A stretch of 31,160 nt of DNA from assembly GCA_002789635.1 (NCBI GenBank), contig PFTQ01000037.1:1-31160 (forward strand), in the 5' to 3' direction. A model generated the notes under the pieces. It did not search any database. It was given only the letters and a program-made list of their open reading frames with translations, and had not been told where the DNA came from. Shown piece after piece: positions 7,335-14,257 of this stretch. Source of the DNA: Candidatus Aenigmarchaeota archaeon CG_4_9_14_3_um_filter_37_18. GTDB lineage: Archaea > Aenigmatarchaeota > Aenigmatarchaeia > CG10238-14. Within the stretch, counting starts at the first letter, position 1. Each line of letters begins with the position of its first letter. A program made the translations under genes and the position numbers.

Positions 7335-7793
7335 TTGCTGGCAGCTGTCAGAATAAGGGGAAGGGTGAATATCAGGGATGACATAAAAGATACTCTAGGG
7401 ATGCTTAGGCTGAACAGGATCAACCATTGCGTGCTTGTCCCTGAGACTACTGGATTCATTGGGATGCTGAAGAAGGCTAAAGACTGGATCACCTGGGGAA
7501 AAATTGACAAGAAGACTGCTGTCAAGCTGTTTGAAGCTAGAGGTATGATGGCTGGAAGGAAGAAGCTGATGGGTAGTGATTTAAAGAGGCTGACCAAGCA
7601 TGAGTCTTTCGAAAGTTTTGTTGATGAATTAATGAAAGGTAAAGTCAAAATGAATGATTATCCTGGGATAAAGCCTGTTTTTCGGTTGAACCCCCCTAAG
7701 CATGGGTACAAAGCTACAAGATTGCCTTACCCTAAAGGGGATTTGGGAAACAGGAAAGAAAAGATTAATGAACTGCTGGAAAGGATGATCTAG
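7335..7793 (+). CDS. rpl30: Large ribosomal subunit protein uL30 (TTG start)
   Basis: 152 residues, the long archaeal/eukaryotic form. The first strand, LLAAVRIRGRVN, aligns in length with known archaeal uL30 N-termini only if translation begins at TTG 7335. GGTGA at 7325-7329 is correctly spaced for that codon; GTG 7326 would place the ribosome binding site inside the gene. The LRLNR-NHCVLVPE-TG-I-ML block and a C-terminal F-L-PPK-GY segment are diagnostic. This is the last gene of the upstream half of the split spc cluster; it meets the convergent hicA 4 nt downstream. Confidence 0.95.
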   Translation: MLAAVRIRGRVNIRDDIKDTLGMLRLNRINHCVLVPETTGFIGMLKKAKDWITWGKIDKKTAVKLFEARGMMAGRKKLMGSDLKRLTKHESFESFVDELMKGKVKMNDYPGIKPVFRLNPPKHGYKATRLPYPKGDLGNRKEKINELLERMI

Positions 7794-7797
7794 GCGG

Positions 7798-8007
7798 TTA
7801 AAAGTCGTCTTCTGTTAATTCAGCGTCTATGATAATGCTTTTAACAATTTTTGGGTGTAATATTTTTTTCGTATGATAAGGAACAGTTACTCTAACACCC
7901 TTAGAATTATTGAAAATCATGTGACTTCCACTCTGCCTTGAAAGGGTGAATCCCTTCTTTTTGAGAGTTTTAATCATTTTATCGGCGGTAATTCGCGGTA
8001 TTTTCAT
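7798..8007 (-). CDS. hicA: HicA-family mRNA interferase toxin
   Basis: 69 residues. It has the HicA/YcfA double-stranded-RNA-binding-like fold: an I-------LKKKGF start, then the catalytic His in SRQSGSHMIF at about residues 23-32, a VTVPYH strand and the H-K-V--I---A C-terminus. HicA cleaves mRNA and is neutralised by HicB (established). Its ATG overlaps the hicB stop by 4 nt, so the antitoxin is translated first. The pair lies on the opposite strand inside the ribosomal cluster. Confidence 0.93.
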   Translation of the reverse strand: MKIPRITADKMIKTLKKKGFTLSRQSGSHMIFNNSKGVRVTVPYHTKKILHPKIVKSIIIDAELTEDDF

Positions 8008-8228
8008 ACTGCCACTTCTATCTGGGTGAGGCTTGTCATCTCAGATTGGAATATTTTCTCTCCGTTAATTATTCGGTCTTTTATGTGCAATTTCATAGCA
8101 TCATAAATATTCTTTAAAACTTCTTCATAGTCGTCGCCCTGGGTGTAGCAACCTTGTAATTCTGGGCAGAATGCATAGTAGCCATCTTTGTCTTTCTCTA
8201 TAACGACAGATAATTTGAAGTTTTTCAT
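8004..8228 (-). CDS. hicB: HicB-family antitoxin
   Basis: 74 residues. The partial RNase H-like HicB fold is clear: a V-IEKD-DGYYAFCPEL-GC-TQGD--EE-LKNI-DA segment (residues 9-48). No C-terminal ribbon-helix-helix or HTH is present, so this is the short HicB type and autoregulation may rely on the complex. Translation likely starts at ATG 8228; a TTG lies at 8237. A TATA box at 8258-8266 drives the pair. Confidence 0.93.
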   Translation of the reverse strand: MKNFKLSVVIEKDKDGYYAFCPELQGCYTQGDDYEEVLKNIYDAMKLHIKDRIINGEKIFQSEMTSLTQIEVAV

Positions 8229-8257
8229 GACAACCAATTAGTAATATAGATAAGACA

Positions 8258-8266
8258 CATTTAAAG
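8258..8266 (-). promoter_or_regulatory. TATA box of hicBA
   Basis: On the minus strand this reads CTTTAAATG, about 34 nt upstream of the hicB ATG, leaving a leader of roughly 10 nt. Confidence 0.5.
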
Positions 8267-8334
8267 TTTTCGGGAGAAGAGGGGGTTATCTGAATTTTCT
8301 TTGAGGAAGGTCAACGTTTCGATGCTATCTATTG

Positions 8335-8350
8335 TGGGACATATGTCCCA
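8335..8350. promoter_or_regulatory. Perfect 16-bp palindrome in the hicB-receiver intergenic region
   Basis: TGGGACATATGTCCCA is a perfect inverted repeat. It lies in the 228-bp non-coding stretch 8229-8456, downstream of the receiver gene and upstream of hicBA (about 75 bp from the hicBA TATA box). It could be an operator or a recombination/insertion scar. A terminator is less likely because no T-tract follows. No coding frame is seen in the rest of this interval. Confidence 0.5.
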
Positions 8351-8456
8351 TGAAGAATTCATCTAGAACATAATTTCAACCTATTTTACAAGGTTTTGAA
8401 TAACATTAGAAGCTTCAGCCAATCAAAAACCGCTGGGATACAAGGCATTAACTCTT

Positions 8457-8849
8457 TCATCCACCAGTAGTTTGATCCCTTGCCTTTTCAAAATAAGGTC
8501 TAACTTTTTCGGCAAATACAAAATTATCAAAATCAGATTTGTCTATATATTCAGTTTCACCAACGTCAGGTCTCTTATGAAGATCACAAATTAAAAATAT
8601 CGGTACGTCAATTCCTGAAGTTCTAAGATTTCTTATTACATCTACCCCTTTAACATTATCTTCCATATTGTTATCTGTAACTATCAACCCATATTTTCCT
8701 GTACGTCCTTCTTCTAATAATCCGGCTCCTGTCGTAACATATCTAGTTTGATAATCTATTCCAGATTCTCTATTTGCTCGAGCAAAAGAACCTTCATAAA
8801 CTGACTGCCATCTTTTCAAATCATCTTCAGCAACAAGAATACTAAACAT
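8457..8849 (-). CDS. Stand-alone response-regulator receiver (REC) protein
   Basis: 130 residues, a single REC domain. The acidic pocket is EDD at residues 8-10, the phospho-acceptor is Asp59 in LIVTDNNM, and the conserved Lys is K104 in YIDKSDF. The usual Thr/Ser after strand 4 is replaced by Ile-Cys (FLICD at residues 85-89), so signalling geometry may be altered. There is no output domain, and no histidine kinase lies in this window. The gene sits with HicBA in the break of the ribosomal cluster and is divergent from uL15. A TATA box is at 8888-8896. Confidence 0.82.
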   Translation of the reverse strand: MFSILVAEDDLKRWQSVYEGSFARANRESGIDYQTRYVTTGAGLLEEGRTGKYGLIVTDNNMEDNVKGVDVIRNLRTSGIDVPIFLICDLHKRPDVGETEYIDKSDFDNFVFAEKVRPYFEKARDQTTGG

Positions 8850-8887
8850 TATTATGGCACCTTTACTACCACTTTTCAGAAGTAAAA

Positions 8888-8896
8888 CTATTTAAG
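8888..8896 (-). promoter_or_regulatory. TATA box of the receiver gene
   Basis: On the minus strand this reads CTTAAATAG after a GGAGGAAGA purine run, about 43 nt before the ATG at 8849. Confidence 0.55.
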
Positions 8897-8913
8897 TCTT
8901 CCTCCTCCAGAAA

Positions 8914-8924
8914 CGTTAATAAAT
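8914..8924 (+). promoter_or_regulatory. Candidate promoter of uL15-secY
   Basis: CGTTAATAAAT lies about 43 nt before the uL15 ATG. Because the insertion separates uL15 from uL30, this distal half of the ribosomal cluster needs its own promoter; this is the best TATA-like element seen. Confidence 0.4.
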
Positions 8925-8961
8925 CTAACTAGACAAGATTATAGAGTAATGTTGATGAAAA

Positions 8962-9402
8962 ATGGTAGTCAAAAGAACAAAAAAAATCCTTAAAAAAAGA
9001 GGCCACAGGACTGTTGGCTACGGGGCTGGAAAGAAGCATAGGGGAAGCGGCAGCAGAGGCGGGGTTGGAATGGCAGGCTTGCACAAGCATAAGCGAATGA
9101 GAGCCCTGAAGTATATGCCTGACCACTTCGGCAAGAGAGGCTTCAAGAGGCCTCAAAAGATGATTAAAATCCAGAAAATAATCAACATAAAGCAACTCGA
9201 CCCGCAAATAGACAAGCTCCTTAAAGAGAAGAAAATCCAAAAGGAGAAGGACACATTCATAGTCAAACTTGATGATTTAGGCTACGACAAGCTGTTAGGA
9301 ACCGGAAAATTGAATCACAAACTCATTATTGAAGCAAAAGCTTTTTCTGAATCTGCGATAAAAAAAATAGAAGAGAGTGGCGGCAAAACAATAACGGTTT
9401 GA
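8962..9402 (+). CDS. rpl15: Large ribosomal subunit protein uL15
   Basis: 146 residues. The glycine/basic N-terminus HR--GYGAGKKHRG-GSRGG-G-AG--KHK (residues 15-45) threads into 23S rRNA, and the C-terminal L15/L27Ae-type globular domain ends in a KLIIEAKAFS-SA--KIE--GG segment. In most archaea it directly follows uL30; here 1168 bp of inserted genes intervene. The stop overlaps the secY ATG (TGATG). Confidence 0.97.
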   Translation: MVVKRTKKILKKRGHRTVGYGAGKKHRGSGSRGGVGMAGLHKHKRMRALKYMPDHFGKRGFKRPQKMIKIQKIINIKQLDPQIDKLLKEKKIQKEKDTFIVKLDDLGYDKLLGTGKLNHKLIIEAKAFSESAIKKIEESGGKTITV

Positions 9403-10853
9403 TGTCAATGGTTAAATTTGATATAACAAAACTGGCAAAATTCCTGCCGACGGTCGAAAAGCCCGTATACAAGCAGTCCTTGAACAAGAAGCTGGCATGG
9501 ACAGGCCTAGTCCTCATAGTCTATTTCCTTATGTCTTCCCAATTGTTTGGCAATGTTTATGGAGTTTCCCCTGATATTTCATCACAATTCAAAAGCATCC
9601 AGATGCTTTTCGGTTCTGAATTCGGGACATTAATGACTGTAGGAATCGGGCCATTGGTTAATGCATCAATTATCCTCCAGCTGCTGGTAGGGTCAAAAAT
9701 AATCAACTGGGACCAGTCAGATCCAGACGACAAGAAAAAGTACGAGGTTACGCAGAAGGTTTTATCGATTGCTTTCTGTTTTCTCATGTCTTTCGCATTT
9801 GTTATTGGCGGGGCTGTGCCTCCTGTAAATAATGCTTTGCCTACAATATTATTAGTGGTTCTGCAGCTGGGAATGGGTGGGTTAATAGTTATGTTCTTGG
9901 ATGAGATTGTAAGCAAGTATGGCGTGGGTTCAGGGATAAGCTTATTCATTGCCGCAGGGGTTATAAAAACTATATTCATCGGCCTGTTCAGCCCATGCAT
10001 CGCAGGCTCGGTTGCCGGGTGCGTGCTGTTTTCTTCAGGTAATCCGCCAATCGGCCATGTATGGTCTGTGCTTCTATATATTACGAACAGTGAGTTCGGC
10101 CAGATAATTATTCCATTGCTGCCTATAATTACAACCCTAGTCGTTTTCTTCATAATCATCTTCGCACAGGGTATAGCAATTGAAATCCCATTAGCATTCT
10201 CTGCAGTCAGAGGTTTCGGAAGGAGATGGGAACTCAAGCTCTTCTACACAAGCAACATCCCTGTCATACTTACAGCAGCTATGCTCTCGATGATAACCCT
10301 TGTAGGAGGGATGGCTGCAAGACCTACTTTAAGCGATCCGAACATGAAATGTGGTTTTATGGGATGCATTGAAACAACCCAGAATGGAGACCAGCCTGTA
10401 AGCGGATTAGTATATTACTTATCAGCTCCGCGGAATTTATTAATGGATGCAATAACAGGAATATTTACCTCAAAAGATCTTGTCAGGGCTTTAACTTATC
10501 TGACTTTCATGGTTACTGTCTGTGTTGTATTCTCTGTATTCTGGATAAGCACATCCGGGATGGATGCCGAAAGCATTGCAAACCAATTGATAGACAGTGG
10601 GATGCAGATCCCAGGCTATAGAAGAGACCCAAAAATAATAAAAGGGGTTTTGAACAGGTATATTCCACCTTTGGCTGTACTTGGCGGGGCGTCAATCGGC
10701 CTTTTAGCATCATTTGCGGACTTCACTGGAGCTTTAGGAACAGGGACAGGAATCCTGCTGACAGTAACAATTATATACCAATTTTATGAGCAATTAAAGA
10801 ATGAAAGGACTGATGAAGCGCATCCGATCGTAAGAAAGATATTGGAGGGTTAA
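9402..10853 (+). CDS. secY: Protein translocase subunit SecY
   Basis: 483 residues, the channel subunit of the Sec61/SecY translocon. About ten membrane segments are visible. The first is preceded by the amphipathic KLAKFLPTVEKP helix, the plug follows (near FGNVYGVSPDIS), and cytosolic loops carry the conserved RGFGRRWELK (L6/7-like) and PGYRRDPK regions that contact the ribosome. Length and archaeal type match. ATG 9402 overlaps the uL15 stop; ATG 9408 is also possible. adk, which usually follows secY in archaea, is absent. Confidence 0.97.
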   Translation: MSMVKFDITKLAKFLPTVEKPVYKQSLNKKLAWTGLVLIVYFLMSSQLFGNVYGVSPDISSQFKSIQMLFGSEFGTLMTVGIGPLVNASIILQLLVGSKIINWDQSDPDDKKKYEVTQKVLSIAFCFLMSFAFVIGGAVPPVNNALPTILLVVLQLGMGGLIVMFLDEIVSKYGVGSGISLFIAAGVIKTIFIGLFSPCIAGSVAGCVLFSSGNPPIGHVWSVLLYITNSEFGQIIIPLLPIITTLVVFFIIIFAQGIAIEIPLAFSAVRGFGRRWELKLFYTSNIPVILTAAMLSMITLVGGMAARPTLSDPNMKCGFMGCIETTQNGDQPVSGLVYYLSAPRNLLMDAITGIFTSKDLVRALTYLTFMVTVCVVFSVFWISTSGMDAESIANQLIDSGMQIPGYRRDPKIIKGVLNRYIPPLAVLGGASIGLLASFADFTGALGTGTGILLTVTIIYQFYEQLKNERTDEAHPIVRKILEG

Positions 10854-10856
10854 AAA

Positions 10857-11336
10857 ATGTTTGAATCAATGATCAATACTGTATTTTCACCTATCACCGC
10901 TTTAAACCCACTAATAGCGATATTTATCATCTCAACTATACTTACAGTTGCAATATCGCTTGTAAACAAAAAGATGATGGGCTCGTCAAAAGCAGATGAG
11001 GTCAAGGAGAAGATGAAAAAAATCAGGGCAGATCTTTTAGAGGCCCAAAAAAGCAATGATAAGCAGAAAGTTGACGACCAGATGAAAAAAATGATGGGGA
11101 TAAATTCAGAGTATCTTCAGTCGATGATCAAGCCTTTGGGGGTGTCGTTAATTATTTCAATGTTATTAATCATAACTATATTTCCATGGATGAGAGCAGT
11201 ATATAATGGAAAAGTCATATTAACTATGCCTGAATTTATGCCTCTGATTGGGGGGGCTGGGCTGACATGGATATGGTGGTATATTATATGCTCGCTTGTT
11301 GTTGGTTTGCTATTAAGGAAAATACTGGGGATATAA
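10857..11336 (+). CDS. EMC3/TMCO1-type Oxa1-superfamily membrane insertase (DUF106)
   Basis: 159 residues. The Oxa1-superfamily core has three membrane segments: about residues 17-35, 90-110 and 136-156. A positively charged cytosolic coiled coil lies between the first two (residues 40-85, KADEVKEKMKKIRADLLEAQK). The archaeal homologue (Ylp1/Mj0480 type) binds ribosomes and is related to YidC, Get1, EMC3 and TMCO1. It follows secY by 3 nt, a conserved archaeal context supporting co-translational insertion. Confidence 0.92.
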   Translation: MFESMINTVFSPITALNPLIAIFIISTILTVAISLVNKKMMGSSKADEVKEKMKKIRADLLEAQKSNDKQKVDDQMKKMMGINSEYLQSMIKPLGVSLIISMLLIITIFPWMRAVYNGKVILTMPEFMPLIGGAGLTWIWWYIICSLVVGLLLRKILGI

Positions 11337-11603
11337 ATGGTTAGAAGAGCTTTAAGGTCAAGGAGCCTGAAAAGGACTCAGATGAAAGTACCTGGTGGAA
11401 GGAATGTCACCCATTATAGGAGAAGGAATCCAAATGTTGCTAAATGCAGTTGCGGAATGCCTTTAAGCGGTATTCCTAGGTTGAGACCGTCAGAATTTAA
11501 GAAGCTGAGCAAGTCTAAAAGAAGGCCTGGGAGACCTTATGGGGGTAACCTTTGCTCCAAGTGCAGCAGGGAAATTTTCAGGGAAAAAGTCAGAAAATTA
11601 TAA
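11337..11603 (+). CDS. rpl34e: Large ribosomal subunit protein eL34
   Basis: 88 residues. The family's RR-LRSRSLKR start is followed by KCSCGMPLSGIPR (zinc ligands) and RRPGRPYGG-LCSKC (second zinc pair), ending in a basic helix. It abuts the insertase gene. The last 30 codons (from 11511) recur as a diverged fragment at 12411-12505, on the far side of the AbrB/PIN pair. The present 3' end of this gene may therefore have been supplied by the inserted element. Confidence 0.96.
   Translation: MVRRALRSRSLKRTQMKVPGGRNVTHYRRRNPNVAKCSCGMPLSGIPRLRPSEFKKLSKSKRRPGRPYGGNLCSKCSREIFREKVRKL
11512..11594 (+). repeat. Direct repeat copy 1: eL34 3' coding end
   Basis: About 83 bp inside eL34 that match 12411-12493, offset 899 bp, with no gaps. 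The first 37 bp are identical; mismatches thereafter fall mostly at third codon positions (N, C, S, E, V and R codons are synonymous; one Ile/Val change). Confidence 0.93.
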
Positions 11604-11638
11604 ATAGTAAAAAGTAGGTTAATCTTTTAGTGATTGCT

Positions 11639-11905
11639 ATGGTAGAAATGGATATGACTCAATTGTCAGCAAATGGAGATGTAGCTATACCTAAAGATAT
11701 TAGGGAAGAGTTGAAGCTAAAAAAAGGAGAAAAACTTCTAGCTATGAGCATAGAAAATACAATAATCCTAAGGAAGATTACAACAAATAAAGAAAGGATG
11801 AAACTAAAAAAATTATTGAAAAAAACTAGGTTCAAAGCTCAAAAAATTGGTTTTACTGAAAAAGAAATAGACTGGATGATACATTCACAGAGAGCAGGCA
11901 ATTAG
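11639..11905 (+). CDS. AbrB/SpoVT-type antitoxin (VapB-like)
   Basis: 88 residues. The N-terminal swapped-hairpin DNA-binding domain has the signature GDVAIPKDIREELKLKKGEKLL (here split at residues 14-35), followed by a basic helical tail that would wrap the toxin. It ends exactly where the PIN gene begins, so the two form a TA operon. A TATAAAT box at about 11599-11606 overlaps the eL34 stop. ATG 11639 follows AGTGATT; GTG 11630 is an alternative. Confidence 0.88.
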   Translation: MVEMDMTQLSANGDVAIPKDIREELKLKKGEKLLAMSIENTIILRKITTNKERMKLKKLLKKTRFKAQKIGFTEKEIDWMIHSQRAGN

Positions 11906-12412
11906 ATGAAAATTACATTAGATACAAATGTCCTAGTTTCTGCTTTTATTTCAAAAAAAGGAAATCCTGCAAAAATTTTGAATTTAATTGCAGATATAGA
12001 CGGGATCCAGCTTATTCTATCGGAAGAAATATTAGATGAGTTCAAGGATGTTCTGTCCAGGGAAAAGATAAAAGAAGTTTTTGGCTGGAAACAAAAAGAT
12101 ATAGACGATATTGTTAAGACGGTAAGGGACGCTGCTGTAATAGTCAAAGTAAAATCAGATTTTAAAACTGTAAATGAAGACTCAAATGATGATATGGTCT
12201 TGAATACTGCTTATGACGGGAAATGCGATTATATAGTATCTGGAGATAAACACCTGAAAAATTTGAAAATTTTTAAGGGGATCAAAATATTGCCGCCAAA
12301 AAATATGATTGATGAAATAGTCGAAAAATTTAAAGAGTTTATTATACCAATAGACAGAATAGAAATAGTCAAAGGAACTATTATAATTAAAGGGGGAAAA
12401 ACTGAATTTTAG
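11906..12412 (+). CDS. PIN-domain toxin (COG1569/TIGR00305-like, VapC-type)
   Basis: 168 residues. The PIN ribonuclease fold has its first Asp in LDTNVLVSAF (residues 5-14), a middle Glu in LSEEILDEF, and NDDMVLNTA plus YIVSGDKHL carrying the later acidic residues. A 40-residue C-terminal extension after the PIN core (from ILPPKN) is unlike most VapC toxins. The last two bases of its TAG stop are the first two bases of the duplicated eL34 fragment, so the gene ends exactly at the repeat junction. The substrate is unknown; tRNA or rRNA is typical for the family. Confidence 0.88.
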   Translation: MKITLDTNVLVSAFISKKGNPAKILNLIADIDGIQLILSEEILDEFKDVLSREKIKEVFGWKQKDIDDIVKTVRDAAVIVKVKSDFKTVNEDSNDDMVLNTAYDGKCDYIVSGDKHLKNLKIFKGIKILPPKNMIDEIVEKFKEFIIPIDRIEIVKGTIIIKGGKTEF

Positions 12413-12505
12413 TCTAAAAGAAGGCCTGGGAGACCTTATGGGGGTAATCTTTGTTCTAAGTGCAGCAGGGAAGTTTTCAGGGAGAAAGTTAGGGAAAGTC
12501 AATAA
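12411..12505 (+). pseudogene. Displaced 3' end of eL34 (direct repeat copy 2)
   Basis: In frame it reads SKRRPGRPYGGNLCSKC then a V-FREKVRESQ end and a TAA stop. It is equivalent to the last 30 codons of eL34 at 11511-11603 but has no start. Most differences from copy 1 are synonymous, so both copies spent time as functional gene ends, probably in different genomes. The simplest reading is that an element carrying its own eL34 3' end integrated here and displaced the original end. Confidence 0.88.
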
Positions 12506-12518
12506 AAGCTACAGGCAG

Positions 12519-12527
12519 CTATATAAG
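12519..12527 (+). promoter_or_regulatory. TATA box of eL14-truB
   Basis: CTATATAAG is about 60 nt upstream of the eL14 start codon, leaving a leader of about 30 nt that contains GAGGTGAT at 12569-12576. Confidence 0.55.
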
Positions 12528-12580
12528 CCTTAGATTCCTTTATAACTTTTCCTTTCCAATTATTTCCTGAGGTGATGTAG

Positions 12581-13081
12581 GTGGCAACACTTACTGTAGG
12601 AAGAGTAGCTATGAAAATAGCAGGCCGAGAGGCTGGAAAATATTGCGTGGTTATAAAGGCCGCGAAAGATAATTTTGTAGAAGTAACAGGCCCTAAGGTT
12701 TTGACAGGCATTAAAAGAAGAAGATGCAACATAGAGCACCTAGAGCCCACAGAACATCAAGTAAAGATTGACCCAGAAGCATCAGACAGAGCTGTGATAG
12801 ATGCATTAGAAAAAGATGGAATACTCAAAAAACTCGGCTTAAAAAAGCCTAGCCCTGAGGTTGTCAAGGGACCAGAGGGGAAAAACAAGCAAGAAGATAA
12901 AGAACAGCCTAAAAAGGAAGCGCCAAAAAAAGAAAAGAAAGAAGAAGGCAAGTCGATAAAAATATCCATCCCAACATTCGGCAGAGGCAAGAAAGAACAG
13001 CCTAAAAAGGAAGCGCCAAAAAAAGACAAAGCCGAGAAGAAAACTGAAAAGCCAAAGAAAAAGCCTGAAAAAAAGAAGTAA
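12581..13081 (+). CDS. rpl14e: Large ribosomal subunit protein eL14 with Lys-rich C-terminal extension
   Basis: 166 residues, start GTG at 12581 set by GAGGTGAT 5 nt upstream. Residues 1-95 are the normal archaeal eL14 KOW-type domain (VGR---K-AGREAGKYCVV, K-RRCNIEHLEP). Residues 96-166 are a low-complexity Lys/Glu/Pro tail with an exact repeat of KEQPKKEAPKK. The tail is absent from typical archaeal eL14 (about 80-100 residues) and resembles the basic tails of eukaryotic eL14. cmk, often found upstream in archaea, is missing. TruB follows. Confidence 0.92.
   Translation: MATLTVGRVAMKIAGREAGKYCVVIKAAKDNFVEVTGPKVLTGIKRRRCNIEHLEPTEHQVKIDPEASDRAVIDALEKDGILKKLGLKKPSPEVVKGPEGKNKQEDKEQPKKEAPKKEKKEEGKSIKISIPTFGRGKKEQPKKEAPKKDKAEKKTEKPKKKPEKKK
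12899..12932 (+). repeat. In-gene repeat, copy 1 (eL14 tail)
   Basis: A 34-bp stretch encoding KEQPKKEAPKK, repeated at 12992-13025 exactly 93 bp (31 codons) downstream, so the duplication preserves the frame. Confidence 0.85.
12992..13025 (+). repeat. In-gene repeat, copy 2 (eL14 tail)
   Basis: Second copy of the 34-bp unit in the eL14 Lys-rich tail. The segment between the copies encodes an Ile/Ser/Phe-containing linker (SIKISIPTFGRG). Confidence 0.85.
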
Positions 13082-13116
13082 TTTTCTTTTTCTTTTTAAT
13101 TTTCTAATTTATTTTT
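13082..13116 (+). terminator. T-rich terminator after eL14
   Basis: Five T-runs of four to five bases, broken by single C or A residues, begin immediately after the eL14 stop. This suits archaeal oligo-T termination or attenuation before truB. Confidence 0.55.
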
Positions 13117-13126
13117 GTGAAATCAT

Positions 13127-13960
13127 ATGAGACCAATCGAAGAATTAATCCGCTTTACCGTCATTAATATCAACAAGCCTTCAGGGCCGCTATCAAAATA
13201 TATCGACGAAAAAATAGGGAAAATATTCCAAGCCAAAAAAATAGGGCATGCAGGGACGATTGATCCAAAAGCTTCGGGTGTGCTGGTTATAGCTTTGAAT
13301 GAAGCGGTAAAAATTCTGAAAATACTCATGAAAGCCGACAAGGAATATGAAGGGATAATGCATCTGCACAATGACATAGAAAAAGAAAAGATAGAGCAGG
13401 CGATCAAGAAAAAATTCATCGGTAAAATAACCCAAATACCCCCAGTCCACTCACGAGTAGCGAGGAAGCCTAGGCAAAGGCAGGTATATTCATTCGATAT
13501 CCTGGAAAAAAACGGGAAAGACGTCAGTTTTAGAATAAAAGTTGAGGCGGGGACATATATAAGGAAGATTTGTTTTGACCTAGGCCAGGAGCTGGGTGTA
13601 GGAGCGCATATGAAATTCCTCAAAAGAACAAAATCAGGAAAGTTTGAGATAAAGGATTCGCATGAAGTCAAAGAAGTGCAGGAAGCGTATGATGAGTGGA
13701 AAAAAGGAAACGAAAAGCCCTTGAGGAAGATATTAATCCCGATTGAAGACGCGCTGGACATAAAAAAGGTTGTTGTTAAGGATTCAAGCATCCAGAAGAT
13801 AAGGAACGGCAGCCCTGTCAGAAAGCAAGACATGATGAAAGAAATGAAACTTAAGCTAGGCGAGGATGTTGCATTAATCTCAGAGTCAGGAAATATCATA
13901 GGCTTAGGAATTGCAAAAACCAAGAATAAGATCAAGACTGATAGAATATTTATGGGTTAA
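13127..13960 (+). CDS. truB: tRNA/rRNA pseudouridine synthase TruB/Cbf5 (dyskerin family)
   Basis: 277 residues. The catalytic Asp is D46 in GHAGTIDPKASGVL (canonical GH-GTLDPK-TG). Further motifs are KEYEG-M-LH, IPPVHSRVARKPRQR-VY and EAGTYIRKICFDLG. A C-terminal PUA domain (from about residue 205) ends in G-GIAKTKN. Archaeal Cbf5 is the catalytic subunit of H/ACA RNPs and also makes pseudouridine 55 in tRNA. The protein is slightly shorter than typical archaeal Cbf5 (about 330). It follows eL14, the standard archaeal gene order. Confidence 0.96.
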   Translation: MRPIEELIRFTVININKPSGPLSKYIDEKIGKIFQAKKIGHAGTIDPKASGVLVIALNEAVKILKILMKADKEYEGIMHLHNDIEKEKIEQAIKKKFIGKITQIPPVHSRVARKPRQRQVYSFDILEKNGKDVSFRIKVEAGTYIRKICFDLGQELGVGAHMKFLKRTKSGKFEIKDSHEVKEVQEAYDEWKKGNEKPLRKILIPIEDALDIKKVVVKDSSIQKIRNGSPVRKQDMMKEMKLKLGEDVALISESGNIIGLGIAKTKNKIKTDRIFMG

Positions 13961-13984
13961 ATTCAAAAGTAATTGATGATTGAA

Positions 13985-14191
13985 ATGAGTATATCGAAAG
14001 AATTGATGAAGATACTGGCATGCCCGAAATGCAAAAGCAATGTCAAAGAAAAAGGTATGTTTATTGTTTGCAGCAGGTGCGCATTGGCTTACCCTATCCT
14101 GGATGGGAATGTCCCTGATATGCTGATAGATGATGCATGGGAATTGAAAAAAGCTGAGAAAGCGATGTTTAAGCATGGGCTGAAGCTTTAG
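13985..14191 (+). CDS. Trm112/YcaR-type small zinc protein
   Basis: 68 residues. The start MSISKELMKILACPKCK matches the UPF0434/Trm112-like family, with CPKC at residues 13-16, a second Cys pair CSRC at 29-32 and then AYPILDGNVPDML. Trm112 activates several tRNA, rRNA and protein methyltransferases in archaea and eukaryotes; YcaR-type proteins are poorly known. ATG 13985 is chosen by family alignment; ATG 13976 and TTG 13973 lie upstream in frame. It is probably co-transcribed with truB. Confidence 0.85.
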   Translation: MSISKELMKILACPKCKSNVKEKGMFIVCSRCALAYPILDGNVPDMLIDDAWELKKAEKAMFKHGLKL

Positions 14192-14257
14192 AAATCTGAT
14201 AAATTTAATACTTGGGAAAGCTTTAAAGTCAGCACTGTATAATTATCAATTGGTTTA

